The notes under the pieces: model-generated
Told to the model about the DNA's origin: nothing
The model's database searches: none
What the model saw: the letters and a program-made list of their open reading frames with translations, nothing else
Assembly: GCA_023897205.1 (NCBI GenBank)
Contig: JAHWDD010000003.1
Coordinates: forward strand, 6,947,665 to 7,011,664
Source: Exophiala sp. HKRS030
Lineage: Eukaryota; Ascomycota; Eurotiomycetes; Chaetothyriales; Herpotrichiellaceae
Reading direction: 5' to 3'
DNA length: 64,000 nt
Made by a program: the position numbers and the translations under genes
Shown here: positions 1 through 11,225 of the stretch, in pieces
Position numbering within the stretch: position 1 is the first letter of the stretch
How the letters are laid out: every line of letters begins with the position of its first letter

Positions 1-2
1 TG

Positions 3-590
3 GCAGCTACCGTCGAAGCCATGCGTATGCGCCACCAAGAGCAAAGGCATCTACATCAACTCACTGTCCAAAAGCTGGAAGCGGTTGCGCAGCGATGCTC
101 AAGCCAGGACAGGCAACTGCGAGAATATGCCGAGAATATGACCATGCTGCAGCATGAAAATCACCTTTTGAGGCAACAAAATGACCGCATGCATTCAGAG
201 CTCAACCAAGCTCACACAGAATCGGCGAAAAAAGATGTCGCTGTCAATGCCATGTCAAGCGCGGTCTCCGGTTTGGAAGGATGGATTAATACTTCACCGA
301 CCCCCAGTCGCAGTGTGCGACAGGTCGTAACACGAGGTCGTGGCAGGTTCCGTGGTCGATATTACGCGGGTGAACCCTCTGAAGCCTCACCGAGACATGG
401 TCAAGATGGTGCGCCAGATGCAAAGGCTTTACACGAGGGTGTAACTGCCTGGCTTCGAGGATTTCGAGATGTCGAGGAGGAGCTGCAAGCGTTGAAGTAC
501 TCAAAGCCTTCACCGCGGAAGGCGCGGAAGAGCAATTCCGACTTTAGTGATGACGAATGGGGTGATTTTGAGCGTGCGCCTGCCTCATGA
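3..590 (+). CDS. C-terminal part of a coiled-coil protein with acidic WGDF tail (5' end outside window)
   Basis: The reading frame is open from base 3 to the TGA at 588-590, so the start lies left of the window or in an earlier exon. The first ~85 visible residues are rich in Gln, Glu, His and Leu in heptad-like spacing, typical of a coiled coil. A Gly/Arg patch (GRGRFRGRYY) follows. The extreme C-terminus is acidic and carries DDEWGDFE, which resembles the hydrophobic-G-[DE]-hydrophobic peptides bound by AP-1/GGA gamma-ear domains. A trafficking-related scaffold would fit, but this is inference; I do not recognise the family. It converges on the SIF2-like gene, with about 210 bp between the stops. 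Confidence 0.6.
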   Translation, partial: AATVEAMRMRHQEQRHLHQLTVQKLEAVAQRCSSQDRQLREYAENMTMLQHENHLLRQQNDRMHSELNQAHTESAKKDVAVNAMSSAVSGLEGWINTSPTPSRSVRQVVTRGRGRFRGRYYAGEPSEASPRHGQDGAPDAKALHEGVTAWLRGFRDVEEELQALKYSKPSPRKARKSNSDFSDDEWGDFERAPAS

Positions 591-799
591 TTAATGAATG
601 CAAATCCGACCCAGACGGACATGCGTACTGGTTGACTGCCTCCAAATGTTATCTTTAATCCGTTGGAGACCTAACTCCAGCTTTTGTGGTTCGTGATATG
701 TGATATGCGCGTTAGGGCCTAGGTTAATCGCCAAAGTGTTGCGGCGGGATGCAGGGTCTTCACATGAAATCTGAGAAGATCGCTGTGCGGTTCGAGAGG

Positions 800-3031
800 T
801 CAACGTTGGAAGTTGATCACGGCAACCTAAAAATGTTAGATTGGAGAAACAAGAATACCAGATCAAGGCTCACCTGAACACCTAGTCCAAATGCTAGCTT
901 TTTGCTGTCAACGTCCCAGCTCAACGAATGGTCAGTGTTGGCCTGAATCGTATCGCCATTAACACTCGAAGCACCACCAACGCTGACCATGTCGTCGTCT
1001 CTAAGTCGTGCGCCGTTCCATGCTTCTGCCTCTCCTTTCCACGTTGCCATGTGATTGTAGGCGTGTTCAGCGTTCCAAATGCGAATAGTATCATAGCTCG
1101 CGCCGCTTAGACAGAAGCCATCCGGAGAATAGGACAATGCCATGACAGGCGAAGCATAGCCTATTACGAGTTTGCAGATGGACATAATCGAGTTGCTTTC
1201 TTGATCCCAGCGCCACACCTTGACGGTGCCATCCATGGATGAGGTGGCAAAGTCTTGTTTCAAGGCGGGACTGGTACTGGCCAGTCGAGGTCGAAGCTCT
1301 AAACCCGTAATTGCTGCTTCATGGGCTCCTTTCTTGACCAAACCCTGGACCGGCAGCCATATGGAACCTGTCTCGGCAGAGGCAGCGACCAGCGTCGCTA
1401 CTGAAGACTCGTGCCAGGCGCATCTGATAAATGTCCATGACTCGTCCTCAGTTGCATCTGAGGTCCATTTTTTCTCCAGCACGAGGTCAGAAAATGCGTA
1501 ACAGAAGTACACTGCGCGTTGACCAGTTGCACATACGACGCCATTTCCGTTGAACAATGCGCAGTCCATATCGACGAGTACTTCTGGTACTGATACCGAC
1601 AAGGGGCCAGTAAAGTTAGGAGACCGGGATAGGTCCCAAAGTAGGATTGATGAGCCAGCGTGTTGGGGGGAGTCCGAAGACTCTGATTCGTATGGTGCGA
1701 CTCCCAAGAGACGTAAACCCTGGCCTTGCCACCGCAACGAGGTTATGGCCCGTTGTGAGGCTGGTAAGGTCTCCATCAGAGCAAGCTCCTGTCCGTCAAA
1801 CAGGTGTATTTGGCCAGCTTGATTGCTGTAGGTTGCGATCGCGAGCATCTCTCCGTTTGGCTCCCATGCAACGGCGCTGACAATGGTAGATTCAGATGAT
1901 TCCATGAGCTCCTGGAAGGGAGGTTGTTGCTTGGACCCAAGAAGATGATTGCCCAAGTTCCAGACGCCACAAAAGTCATCCCCAATAGCGGTCACAACAT
2001 TGCTATCTGCGGCCCGCCAAGCCACCCTTGTCAGGTGTTTCGTAGCCGCCGTGGATACACTTTCCTGTGTTGACAGGTAGGTGGTTAAAGGTGTCAGATT
2101 TGCTACCTTTGCAGGCGCGACCTGGACTCCTATGCTCGCTCCGTTGGTCAGGGTATGTATGAGTGGCGCTACAGGTTGGGGGTTGGCGTCGTGGTGTTGA
2201 TGGTCCGCATTCAATGAGTCCTCGTCAATATCCATTCGATCGCCGTTTGGCAGTGTGCCATTCTCGTCGGCTCCCCCCTCAGTAGCGGTCGGCGACCTCG
2301 CATCTGCAATTGAGGCCGGATGACCATTCGCCATCTCAGCATCTAGCCCAGCATGATTAGCAGTGCCGGACGGTTTGCGCGCAACGCTTCCATTGCGCTC
2401 TGAGCCTGCTGCTGTCTTTCGACCTCGCTTTGGTGCTGCAGGAGCTACATTGTCAGGAAAGCCGTTGGGAACGCTTTCTCGCCCTCCCCTTCGAGCGGTA
2501 CTACTCGATGGGGCGGGCGACGGGGCTGGTATCGACTCTTCACGTAGCTCTGGGGGTGGTTCGTTGCTTTCTGGGCCAAAGAAAAACATGGCCGGGTTGA
2601 GTTGTTTCGAAGGTCGGCCATTCTGAACTGGGATTAGCGCCCAACACCTGCATGGGCCGAGTCATGGGTGGGAATACCTCATCAATGGTTAATGATAGGT
2701 GGTGGTACCGAAGTCCCTTTTGGACCAAATGGACCAGCGCATGGCCTTTGATGTTCTTTGCGAACGAAAGGTTTTCTGCGTCGACTTTCCAGTCGCGCTG
2801 TAATTTAACAGCGGCGTCGGCATAGCCTAGACAGATGTGTCAGAGAAGGGAGAAAATGTGGACCAGGGCCGCGCGGGAGCCTACCCGATTCTTGAAGGTA
2901 CCTGCAAAATCTGGTCAGCGCCTCAAACTACAAGTAAGATGGGTTGCGCACCTCCATATGAGATAGTTTAGCTGATCGGAATTCAATGGGGGGGGCTTTG
3001 CGTTGAAAGTCGAGGCGCTGTCGGTCTCCAT
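800..3031 (-). CDS. SIF2: LisH-WD40 corepressor subunit, TBL1/Sif2-like (5 exons)
   Basis: Exons in order of transcription: 3031-2952, 2901-2885 (17 bp), 2826-2678, 2622-874, 826-800. They sum to 2,022 bp, or 673 aa. The ATG is chosen because it leads directly into a LisH motif (SDQLNYLIWRYLQESGY) that is only readable across the first two introns. A CTLH-like stretch follows (HALVHLVQKGLRYHHL), as in TBL1 and Sif2, then a low-complexity Pro/Ser/Asp linker (~residues 95-210) and a WD40 propeller to the C-terminus. TBL1/Sif2 proteins are scaffolds of histone deacetylase corepressors (Set3C in yeast, SMRT/NCoR in animals), so a nuclear chromatin role is expected. The last exon adds only VAVINFQR. 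A plain single-exon reading misses the LisH domain and ends wrongly. Confidence 0.85.
2885..2901 (-). other. 17-bp micro-exon of the SIF2-like gene
   Basis: This exon encodes the middle of the LisH motif (the YLQES core, with split codons at both ends). It is flanked by an AG acceptor at 2902-2903 and a GT donor at 2883-2884 (minus strand). Skipping it shifts the frame and destroys LisH, so it has to be included in a working transcript. Confidence 0.8.
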
Positions 3032-4214
3032 GCCGACATGCCGCGTAGGGATACAACTCCAGAAGGGTTTGTTCGCGCAGTAATTGATCGACGAGACAGA
3101 ACTCCGAGGTACAACGTGTCCCAGGAATCGGAGAGGACCTTATCACGAGTTGAAGAAGTGACCAAGTAGGTTGGCCGTGCGAGATGATAAAGACGAAATT
3201 CCTCCTGGTCGACAGCACGCGCAAGACTGAATATTGGATCCGGATGGTAAAAGCTGGGGTCTCGACTTGCGCGCGAGCTGTATGATGGACCAAACACGGA
3301 GGGTTATCTGAATTGATGAATGTAGAGATCTTCGATAGGCTTGCGATGCGACAGCGGCGAAACGATTAATCGAGAGCAAACCTCCAGTTGGTAATTTCTT
3401 GGGATTAAAAACAATGATAATCTGAGAACAAATTCGATTAGGGTGGTGACATGTTAAGAAGAGGGAATGCCCGGATGGGATCGATAGCGCAACATTTCCA
3501 GGGTGGAGGCGTGGTGTGCCAAAACAGCCAAGCCCAGCGTGGATTCACAGTACTCGGTAGTACCCTGTAGGTGCTGTACAGCAAGTCATAGAGCGCATCA
3601 GTCGCAATTTAGGTACTGGTAAGTCTTTAGAGTCTAGTGTCCCCAAAGGGTTCGACGCAGGGTTTCAGGATTTTCGTAGGCGACAAATTTAGGGCTACTC
3701 GGCTTGAGACTAAGCCCTCTTTAGCTACTGCTCTAGGCTCACTAGGCTCTTCCCATACCTAAAAGCTTCCATCCTACGGAGTACGAGGACCCCGTACAAG
3801 TGTCCCTTACCCAGGTAATTATTACTCGTACACAAGTACTGTTTCGATCAACAGAACATCAGGGCACACTATGATACTCATCTCGTCATGTCTGTTGTTC
3901 GCTGAGCGTATCAAGAAGTCCTAAAAGTCAAGTCCCTCTCAGTGGCAGTCTTTTGTGGCGCAGGTGGATGACAACAGATTGTACCCTGTACAACTACGGC
4001 AGACTTTGTTCCCTGCAATTGGCTGCGCTACGTACCTCCGTATGGTGGTCACAATATACGGAGTAGCATCTCCGAGTCTTCTGCGTTGTGCAAGCGAAAG
4101 AAATAAACACGACATCTCATCGCTCATCTGCACAAGAAATTTCAATTGTTATTACTTGTTTGTTCAAACACCTGCATCATCTCGGGCTATGCTTATCTGT
4201 GACTTGTCCATGAA
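3032..4214. other. Intergenic region, divergent promoters
   Basis: This lies between the divergent SIF2-like and TMEM115-like genes. The open frames inside it have no recognisable motif. It holds two copies of TACGGAGTA (3775-3784 and 4057-4065) and several short TAGG/CCTA-rich stretches. I see no RNA gene. Confidence 0.5.
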
Positions 4215-5306
4215 ATGGCCTTCAGAGTCAATCTTCCACCCGTCACTCGCGCCCTCCTCGCGGCCACCATTGCATTGAGCCTTCTCTACAATATCGCACG
4301 ATGGCGGTTACTACAGGCGGACCTTGATCCCACCACTGGAAACGAAGAGCCTGCACCGCGACGTGTTGTTCCCTATCTGGCCCTTGTACCGGCGCAATGC
4401 ATCTGGTACCCTTGGACGTTTCTTAGCGCGACACTCGTCGAACAGAACATCTTCACGTTGCTTTTACAAGGCGGCACCTTGTTCTTTGGAGGGAAATACT
4501 TGGAAAGAGCCTGGGGCACAAAGGGTTTCATATATGTCGTCCTGATCGCGTCAGCCATACCATACATCCTTGCAGCTCCTACCTACATCCTGTGGGCTGC
4601 CATTACAGGTAGCCCCGACAGAGCCCTCACACCTCTCAACGGCGGCATCACCTTGCAAGCTGCCTTTCTCGTCGCATTCAAGCAGTTAGTGCCGGAGCAC
4701 ACTGTGAGCATTTATAAAGGCATGATTAAAATGAGGGTGAAGCACTTCCCAGCCGTATTCCTGGCCGTCAATACACTCTCAGGTCTCATCCTCGGGACCG
4801 ATACTGCGCTAATTCTCGCCTGGTATGGACTGATCACGACTTGGACATACCTGCGCTTTTATAAACGGCAGCCCGATCTATCATCAACAAGCCCAGATGG
4901 TGGCGGTCTAAGAGGGGACGCTAGCGAGACATTCGCATTTGCGACCTTCTTTCCCGACGTCATGCAAGCTCCTATTGCGGCATTTTGCAACCAGATATTT
5001 GTCCTCCTCTGCAATCTCAAGATATGTATACCATTCTCCGACGAAGACATCGCGACGGGAAATGAGCATGCAGCTGCGAGAGGTGAGGCTGGTCTACCCA
5101 GCTTCAGCAGACAAGCGCGTGGGGCACGTGGGATGAGCAAACGAGAAGAAGCAGAGCGAAGACGGGCATTGGCACTGAAGGCGCTGGATGAGAGGCTGAA
5201 TGCGGCCAGCAGTCGAGCTGGGCCTCAACAGACTACCACGGGCACTCCAAGTGTAGCTCAAGGGCCAGAGTTGCTGGGACAGACTGACTACCAACCTGAT
5301 GCTTGA
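4215..5306 (+). CDS. TMEM115/rhomboid-like multi-pass membrane protein (DUF1751)
   Basis: Single exon, 363 aa. The N-terminal half carries about five or six hydrophobic helices (for example LLAATIALSLLYNIA, GFIYVVLIASAIPYILAA, ALILAWYGLITTWTYLRF). The family hallmark follows: a GDASETFAFATFFPDVMQAP segment after the last helix, then a cysteine-containing KICIPF stretch. The tail is charged and helical (SKREEAERRRALALKALDERL). TMEM115 family members are rhomboid-fold proteins without proteolytic residues, resident in the Golgi and linked to retrograde traffic. No rhomboid Ser-His dyad is evident here. The ATG at 4215 sits just before the first hydrophobic segment. Confidence 0.85.
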   Translation: MAFRVNLPPVTRALLAATIALSLLYNIARWRLLQADLDPTTGNEEPAPRRVVPYLALVPAQCIWYPWTFLSATLVEQNIFTLLLQGGTLFFGGKYLERAWGTKGFIYVVLIASAIPYILAAPTYILWAAITGSPDRALTPLNGGITLQAAFLVAFKQLVPEHTVSIYKGMIKMRVKHFPAVFLAVNTLSGLILGTDTALILAWYGLITTWTYLRFYKRQPDLSSTSPDGGGLRGDASETFAFATFFPDVMQAPIAAFCNQIFVLLCNLKICIPFSDEDIATGNEHAAARGEAGLPSFSRQARGARGMSKREEAERRRALALKALDERLNAASSRAGPQQTTTGTPSVAQGPELLGQTDYQPDA

Positions 5307-6108
5307 TTTGTTTCTGGTCAAGTTGGACTTGACGAGAATTGTCGCAGTACTTGTCGTCCCTAATAGATTGAAGAATTGTCGACCTTGGACGTTCTCATGT
5401 GCACCATGCTGATATCCTGACCACTTTCGGCCGTGCGAGCTCGATTCTGGCGAGAAAACTTCCCTCTCTGCAGGCTCGGCGAGGTCCGTCGCTCTAGGTC
5501 GATAATGGTATCCTAGATAGCTTTTAGCTGGTATGGAGAACCCACAATTAATGATGCCTTCGATCACAAGTGTCCAGCCTTCTCATCCACTCATCTTGTG
5601 TCTTTTCGCTATCTCGCTTTTTCCTCCAATCACTTCGGCACGACTCGCGCAGGTACAGGTGTGACTTCATCTTCCACTGCTACCTTGTTACCCTCTTTTG
5701 CAAGCTATATCACAAGTTGTTTTCTTACATACTACTTGTGCTTATCCGCGGCCGGACTATCAATGCCGTTCCAGGCAGGTGCATGATGCCAGGCATCCGA
5801 CTCGCTCTGCAAACTCGTCAAGGTCCCTCCCCACACTGGCTCATGGTTCGATCTCATTTTCTGTGGGTTTCTGGGCTTCTCCTCTGTAGACGAGGCTCGA
5901 AAAACGTGTTTTCTGTCCCCGGAACGCTCAGTGAATGGATCTGCAGGACCTCCAGAAGCTGCTAGGTAAGCGACAGCTACCTCCAAGTGTATATATATAG
6001 CTATTCGTCATGCTCGTAACATCTTCTCTTTTTCTCTCGCATCTTGGGCTGCCGTTAGGGTAAAGGGTCCTTTGCTTGTTTCATCTCGATAAACACATCG
6101 TCGTCGTC
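5307..6108. other. Intergenic region upstream of RNase T2
   Basis: The sequence is CT-rich, and an A/T-rich TATATATATAG stretch lies at about 5989-6000, roughly 110 bp before the RNase T2 ATG, in a plausible core-promoter position. The open frames on both strands lack recognisable motifs. Confidence 0.4.
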
Positions 6109-7218
6109 ATGGCTTTCAATCGCGCGGCTATGGCTGCTTCCCTACTATCACTGACCTCCTTCGCTCACGCCTCTCTCTACAACGAATCCAAAGTCAACCA
6201 CACTTGTGTGCTAGGTAAGAAAATATCCAAGATATCCTGTCTTTATAGTTTATGGCGTCCAGAAATCTAGTCTTCTCTGTCCGCTATCTTTTGTTTCGTC
6301 TGTTCTAACACAAGCTGTCTGTCCGCTCTTGCTTCAGAACCATCCATACTTTCATGTTCTTCGGGCGCCGCCAATCCGTTGACCGTCGACACATGCTGTA
6401 CCGAGACGTACGGAGGCCTCCTTTTGTCCACCCAGTTCTGGTCCACGTACACCGGGCTCGAGGAACAAGGCCAACTCCTGCCCGCAAAGACGTGGACCCT
6501 CCACGGCCTCTGGCCCGACTTTTGCAACGGCAGCTACACCCAGTACTGCGACCTGAGCCGACAGTACGACCCGACCCCTTCCCCCAACACGACCAACGGT
6601 TTGCCCAACGGCACCGCCGTGCCCGCGTACAAGGGGCCCAACATCGGCACGTTCCTCGAGCCTTTTGGCAAAATGGATCTGCTCGCGTGGATGAACACGT
6701 ACTGGATCAACCAGGGGGCGCCCAACTCGGACTTCTGGGGCCACGAATTCTCCAAGCACGCCACTTGCTACTCGACCTTTGACGTCCCCTGCTACGGGCC
6801 CGAGTACAAACAGCACGAGGAGGTGGTCGATTTCTTCGAGACCGCCATCAAGTTCTACAGACGTCTCCCGACGTACGACTGGCTGGCCGAGGCGGAGATC
6901 ACCCCCAGCAACAAGACCCAATACACGCTGACGGGAATCCAAAACCAACTGGCCAAAAAGTACGGCGCCACCCCTTACGTCGGCTGCAGCGGCCCGCGGT
7001 ACAACACCACCGAGGCCGGCAAGGGCAGCACCGACGGCGGGAGGACCGTGGTCAGTGAGGTGTGGTACTACAGCCACGTCGTCGGACGTCCACAGGACGG
7101 GAACTCCATCCCCGTCAACGCCACGACGCCGAACTCCAGTTGCGCCAAGGCGAAGGATGCCTTGTGGTATTACGAGGTGACTCCTGGTTCGGTCAGGCCG
7201 TCGTCCGGGTCGAAGTAG
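6109..7218 (+). CDS. Secreted ribonuclease T2 (2 exons)
   Basis: Exons 6109-6214 and 6338-7218 give 328 aa. A signal peptide is visible (residues 1-~22, hydrophobic core AAMAASLLSLTSFAHA). Both catalytic blocks are present: CAS I WTLHGLWPDFC with His at ~91, and CAS II FWGHEFSKHATC with His171, Glu172, Lys175 and His176. Many cysteines (disulfides) and several Asn-X-Ser/Thr sites fit a secreted glycoprotein. The enzyme cleaves single-stranded RNA through a 2',3'-cyclic phosphate. The 123-bp intron falls after CVL; the splice joins CTA-G to AA-CCA. The coding part is clearly more GC-rich than the surroundings. The ATG at 6109 is the only one directly preceding the signal sequence. Confidence 0.93.
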
Positions 7219-8078
7219 GTATACTGCCTTTGCGTGACTGACAGAGCGAGTTTCATCGACTTGCTACATTAGTACGACGGGTCATCATTTAATGAATCAA
7301 TTGTACATACACACCACAGACACGAAAGAAGAACAAAGTCAGAAACAATGATCAAGGTCACGCAGTATAACACCCAAATCTACATATTTAACAGTAAATA
7401 GAATTAATCTACACCAGCACATGAACCTGGATCCCAAAACTCCTTTCCACGTTGATCGATGTATCATGAAATCTCGACGTGTTCATCCCTGGGTGTCCTT
7501 GAAATCCGAATGATTTTAAAAACAAAGTCAACGAGGCCAATTCATACACATAAACATAAACACATGCATCGTCTCTCCAGCGGCTCCCCACCACCTGGGT
7601 CGACAGGGCCTACTCACTTAGGTATCTGCCTTATACTTCTTTCCATAACAGCGTCACAAGCGAACGCTCTGTGTCAGGTTTGCAGTGGCCTCCGAGCTCG
7701 AATTCGCGGCAGTACTCTAGATATAGACCTCCGCAAAACGAAGGTAGATTTAATACATCCAGGGAACCGCCACGATGTCGAAGTCGGAGGCCACAGCAAC
7801 CATGACCCACCAAGTCCCTTGAGAACGACCACACTGTGGGATGCAGAAGTGGCGAGAAACCGAAGATTAGGTAACGTATCTCAACTTTCGGATAAAGAAG
7901 AGTTAGTCGCAAGGGTCAGATATAAAAGATGGCCACATCGTCTGATGTCTCGTTCTGGCGAGCACACGAGTCCTGCCAGCTGACCACATGTAATCGCCAA
8001 TGACTTCACTTGGTGTGAAAGCTTCTGCTCAACCACCTAATGACTGCGTTTCATTCAGAGTTGCTCCCCAGGGGCGAA
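7219..8078. other. Intergenic region, nothing recognised
   Basis: The left part is A/T-rich 3' flank of RNase T2. A 174-codon open frame (7459-7983, plus) has no start context, domain or bias that supports coding. Confidence 0.4.
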
Positions 8079-9254
8079 TCAGGTGTGACTGTGGATAACA
8101 CATGAGAAACTTGGCCACTTGCATCGACGGCTGTGTCTGTTGCGATTGTCTTTGCGTACGAAGAGCTTTCCACAACCATGATGTAGGCATCTGTAGCAGT
8201 CTTCGTCTTTTGGTTTTTGGTGCGTAAGTCTGTGCTTTCTCACGGCTTTGGGAAGCTGTGATGTATACTGACAGCTAGGCCAATCACACCTGTATCGTGA
8301 TGCTCGTATGTGATGTCCATCTCCGCGGGGCCACATGTTTGTAGAGGAATTTTGTGACCTTCCACAATCACTCGAAGCGCTCGAATGTTGGGGAGTTGTG
8401 GTATCGCTGGACGGGGAGGACAATGGCCGACATGAACCGTCGGCGAGTAGAGAGCGAGAAGTCATACTATAGGGTGATGGTAGCTGTGTAGCTGGAATTC
8501 CAGTAGAGAAGTGCTCTGGGGATTTAGGATATGGCCTTGATATGCTTGTGCTTTGATCGTGTGAATCGAAACGATTGGGTGACACGGACGGTTCACCATC
8601 GGCCTTGAGATATAAATGAGCCGGGACGGGGGTAAATTGATCGACATACTCGTTGAGTTCAGGGAAGAGTTATCGAAGGAGAAGAGTTTCGGAGGATGAG
8701 TTGGCAACCGTGACTGCGGAGGCTTGGAGCCGAGTTGAAGTATCTGAAGTGACTCGGTAGTTGAGAGTCGAGACAGTACCGGGCCGCAGATATGATTGAA
8801 CTAATCCATTGCCGCAAAAAAGTTGATCAGGGGCTTCGAGCCCGAAATCGATCTGATTTTGCCAAGGGTCAAAGTCAAGAAGACGACTCCCTTGTTGACC
8901 GATGTAGCCTTGGAACGCAAAGGCCCATTCCGCTGAGAAGCGGGCGCTGCGTTTTGGAAAAAGGTAGGTTGGATGTACTGCCCGTGGGAAGGACCCCAGG
9001 TGGACTGAGTTAGCACCAACGTCTATGACAGTAGATGGCGAGAGAGAGAGGAAAAGGCCGGGCGATGAGGCTGATAATATATAAGTTGTCAACATCTCCG
9101 CATGAAAGTTGCCTTGCTTCGGGTTGATATCATCCCGGCTTGAGTCCTCCGGAGTTCTCTTGAGTCCTAGCGTATGGCTACGACCTTGCATTAGCCTCAC
9201 ATCATAACCCTGGTTGTACGAGTCTGATTCGGCCAAGGAGGTCATGGACACCAT
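8079..9254 (-). CDS. Probable C2H2 zinc-finger protein, structure unresolved (in-frame TAA at 8670-8672)
   Basis: The frame from 9254 down to 8079 is open except for one TAA (plus-strand tta at 8670-8672). The 3' part encodes two C2H2-like fingers: CDWPSCQYTSQLPKAVRKH-RLTH, then CLHHGCGKLFVRKDNRNRH followed by RRC. They sit behind a Ser/Pro/Thr-rich stretch, typical of fungal DNA-binding proteins. The frame just after the stop (LFPELNEYVDQFTPVP) also looks protein-like. The stop could be removed by a frame-preserving intron ending at the AG before TATGTCGATC (about 8652), but every upstream GT is a poor donor; otherwise it is a nonsense mutation. A good acceptor (CTAACTCAG, near 9003-9012) suggests a further intron in the 5' part, so the true start is uncertain. 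Confidence 0.45.
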
Positions 9255-10556
9255 GCTAGATCGTTTGCCTGTAAGGCAAAACCGCGCGGAGCCCTGTTTG
9301 GATTTGGTTGGTTTGCAGAAATACTCCAGTTGTCCTGGCAGATTCCAATCCTTAAAGCGCTTCGGCTGTAGTCGAAGAAGAATGCTTGCCCAGGTCTCAT
9401 CATCATCACATCCCTTACTGCTAAGTTAATCCTGTCCTGAGTCCTGCCCTGAGTCCTGCACATATGTTGATGTTCATAGGGTGGAATATAGAGGATGAAC
9501 ACAAGTTCTCACGGTAGCAATGTGTCATGAGTTCCCAACCTTCGATATATGAACGTTGGCCCGACCTGGTACTTTTGGGCAGGCCGATAGTCGTCTGTGG
9601 TTTGGCCAAGAATGAATAGAAGAATCATTACAACAAGTACAGCTGAACATTCCTTCTTGTGCCTCGGATTTGAAAATTCCATGAGAATCTCGCCAGCAGT
9701 ATGCCGCGATCAAATTCCACGTCACTCGTAGCTGAGCATGGATCGTCGACAGAGTAGGTTCAACCACCACCCCATCACAATTGGTACCAATGAAGCATTA
9801 GTTGATGCATCATAGCTTCAGTGGTTCAATTGCCCTCAATCAAAGTCAAGAACATTCCTTCTGGAAGAGAAATGTGTGCTCTCAGTCAGACTTCTCCCGT
9901 CAGCTCGATCGACATTCGGCCCCCAACAGCGAAATGGCTCGCGAGACATTGAAACGATATTTTGAGTCCACCAGTTCCCATGACTGTTCAATCCATCACA
10001 GAGGGGCTCATGACAGAGTTGCCTCGAGTAGAGCGAGAGCAAAGACTGCGATCAACGGCTTTGAGGTTGCGATGGCCGAAGGGAGTCGCTGACTCTTGTC
10101 TTGACTCAAGCATCTAGTGCATCTCATTGGTAGTCTGCATTCAGAGGGAGACTCAGAAGATTGGACTTCTCAACTGGACAAGATGAACGGCCCTTTCTGA
10201 ATAGTTGATAGGTAGTTTGGTGACTTGGCTCCGGTGATCACTAAGGCCGGCTGCTATCTCCGCATTAGTACGACTTTGGCAGGAAGACTGTATATCGAGG
10301 AGTTAAGCATTGTTCACGGTAACAACAAATGCAATGTAATCAAATAGATACTCCACGATCTGCTTGTCGGTGTCTGCTTGAGCTTTGAAAGTTATCATCA
10401 GTCTGGTTCCAGCTGGTGTGCGATTTTGGCCCCGTAACAAGACGCTCAGGCAGACAGACGTGACGAATCTTGAAGTACAAGAGATAATTGCTTCCTCGTC
10501 GGTGTTCGGTAGCATCACATTCTTTATCACTCACCAAGAATTGCACTTTGAACAAA
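9255..10556. other. Intergenic region, nothing recognised
   Basis: No coding frame with motif support is seen on either strand. There is a short duplicated CCTGAGTCCTG at about 9433-9458. Confidence 0.4.
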
Positions 10557-11225
10557 ATGCCTGTCACCGAACTTGCACTTCTCCGACTTCGCCCAGGTAC
10601 GGAATGGCCGACAGCAGAGTTGAATGCAAAACTACGACAAGCCAAACGTGTCATGGAGACGGCCAGCGGCTTCGACTTTCGCTATTTTCGCGCTGTGGAG
10701 GATCCGGACGTGATCTTCATTTTTGGCGCTTGGCCATCTGTCGAGTTTCATATGACCAACTTCATTCCAAGTCAAGACAACCAAGAATTACTTGAACTGC
10801 TCAAGGATCAGGTCACTGTTGAATGGATGTTTCACCTGGATATCGATCAAACTCATTCTCCTCCTCCGTGGCACACGAATGTGATTGCGGTCGTGCGGCA
10901 TTTTATTACAGATGGCGAGAAAGAGAGCTTCAAAGCCACGTTCGAAACGAATAAACACCACCTTGAAGCATTCATTGGAGGATCTGACCGAGTAGTGGGA
11001 GGCTGGAGAATAGACAAGGGGTTTGACCCATCACTGGAAGGAGAAGTTAAGAGCGAATACGTCCTTATAACGGGCTGGAGGAGCGTGGAACAGCACCATG
11101 ATTTTGCGAAGACGGATGGATTCGAGAAATACGGTCAGATCAGGAACCATCTTGCTGGGGCAGAGATCAAGCATGCGGTACGGCTCGATTTGGAAGAGGA
11201 GGCACAGGCCCATGTTGATGGTTGA
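10557..11225 (+). CDS. Dimeric alpha/beta-barrel (ABM-like) protein
   Basis: Single exon, 222 aa. It shows two tandem ferredoxin-like halves: strand-rich TELALLRLRPG, a helix, then FDFRYFRAVEDPDVIFIFGAWPSVEFHMTNF; and later WHTNVIAVVRHFITDGEKESF with YVLITGWRSVEQHHDFAKTDGF. The pattern of a GW/AWPS-type strand followed by a helix starting with H or F is usual for fungal ABM/DABB (antibiotic-biosynthesis-monooxygenase-like) proteins. I see no heme or cofactor motif, and the substrate cannot be told. The ATG at 10557 is preferred over an upstream non-ATG extension because the barrel's first strand begins there. Confidence 0.7.
   Translation: MPVTELALLRLRPGTEWPTAELNAKLRQAKRVMETASGFDFRYFRAVEDPDVIFIFGAWPSVEFHMTNFIPSQDNQELLELLKDQVTVEWMFHLDIDQTHSPPPWHTNVIAVVRHFITDGEKESFKATFETNKHHLEAFIGGSDRVVGGWRIDKGFDPSLEGEVKSEYVLITGWRSVEQHHDFAKTDGFEKYGQIRNHLAGAEIKHAVRLDLEEEAQAHVDG

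Noticed and set aside
6352..7077. 241-codon minus-strand frame across RNase T2
   Set aside because: It is antisense to the catalytic exon, which carries both active-site blocks and splices cleanly.
7459..7983. 174-codon plus-strand frame downstream of RNase T2
   Set aside because: It contains no conserved motif and no convincing start or splice context; a small unknown gene cannot be excluded.
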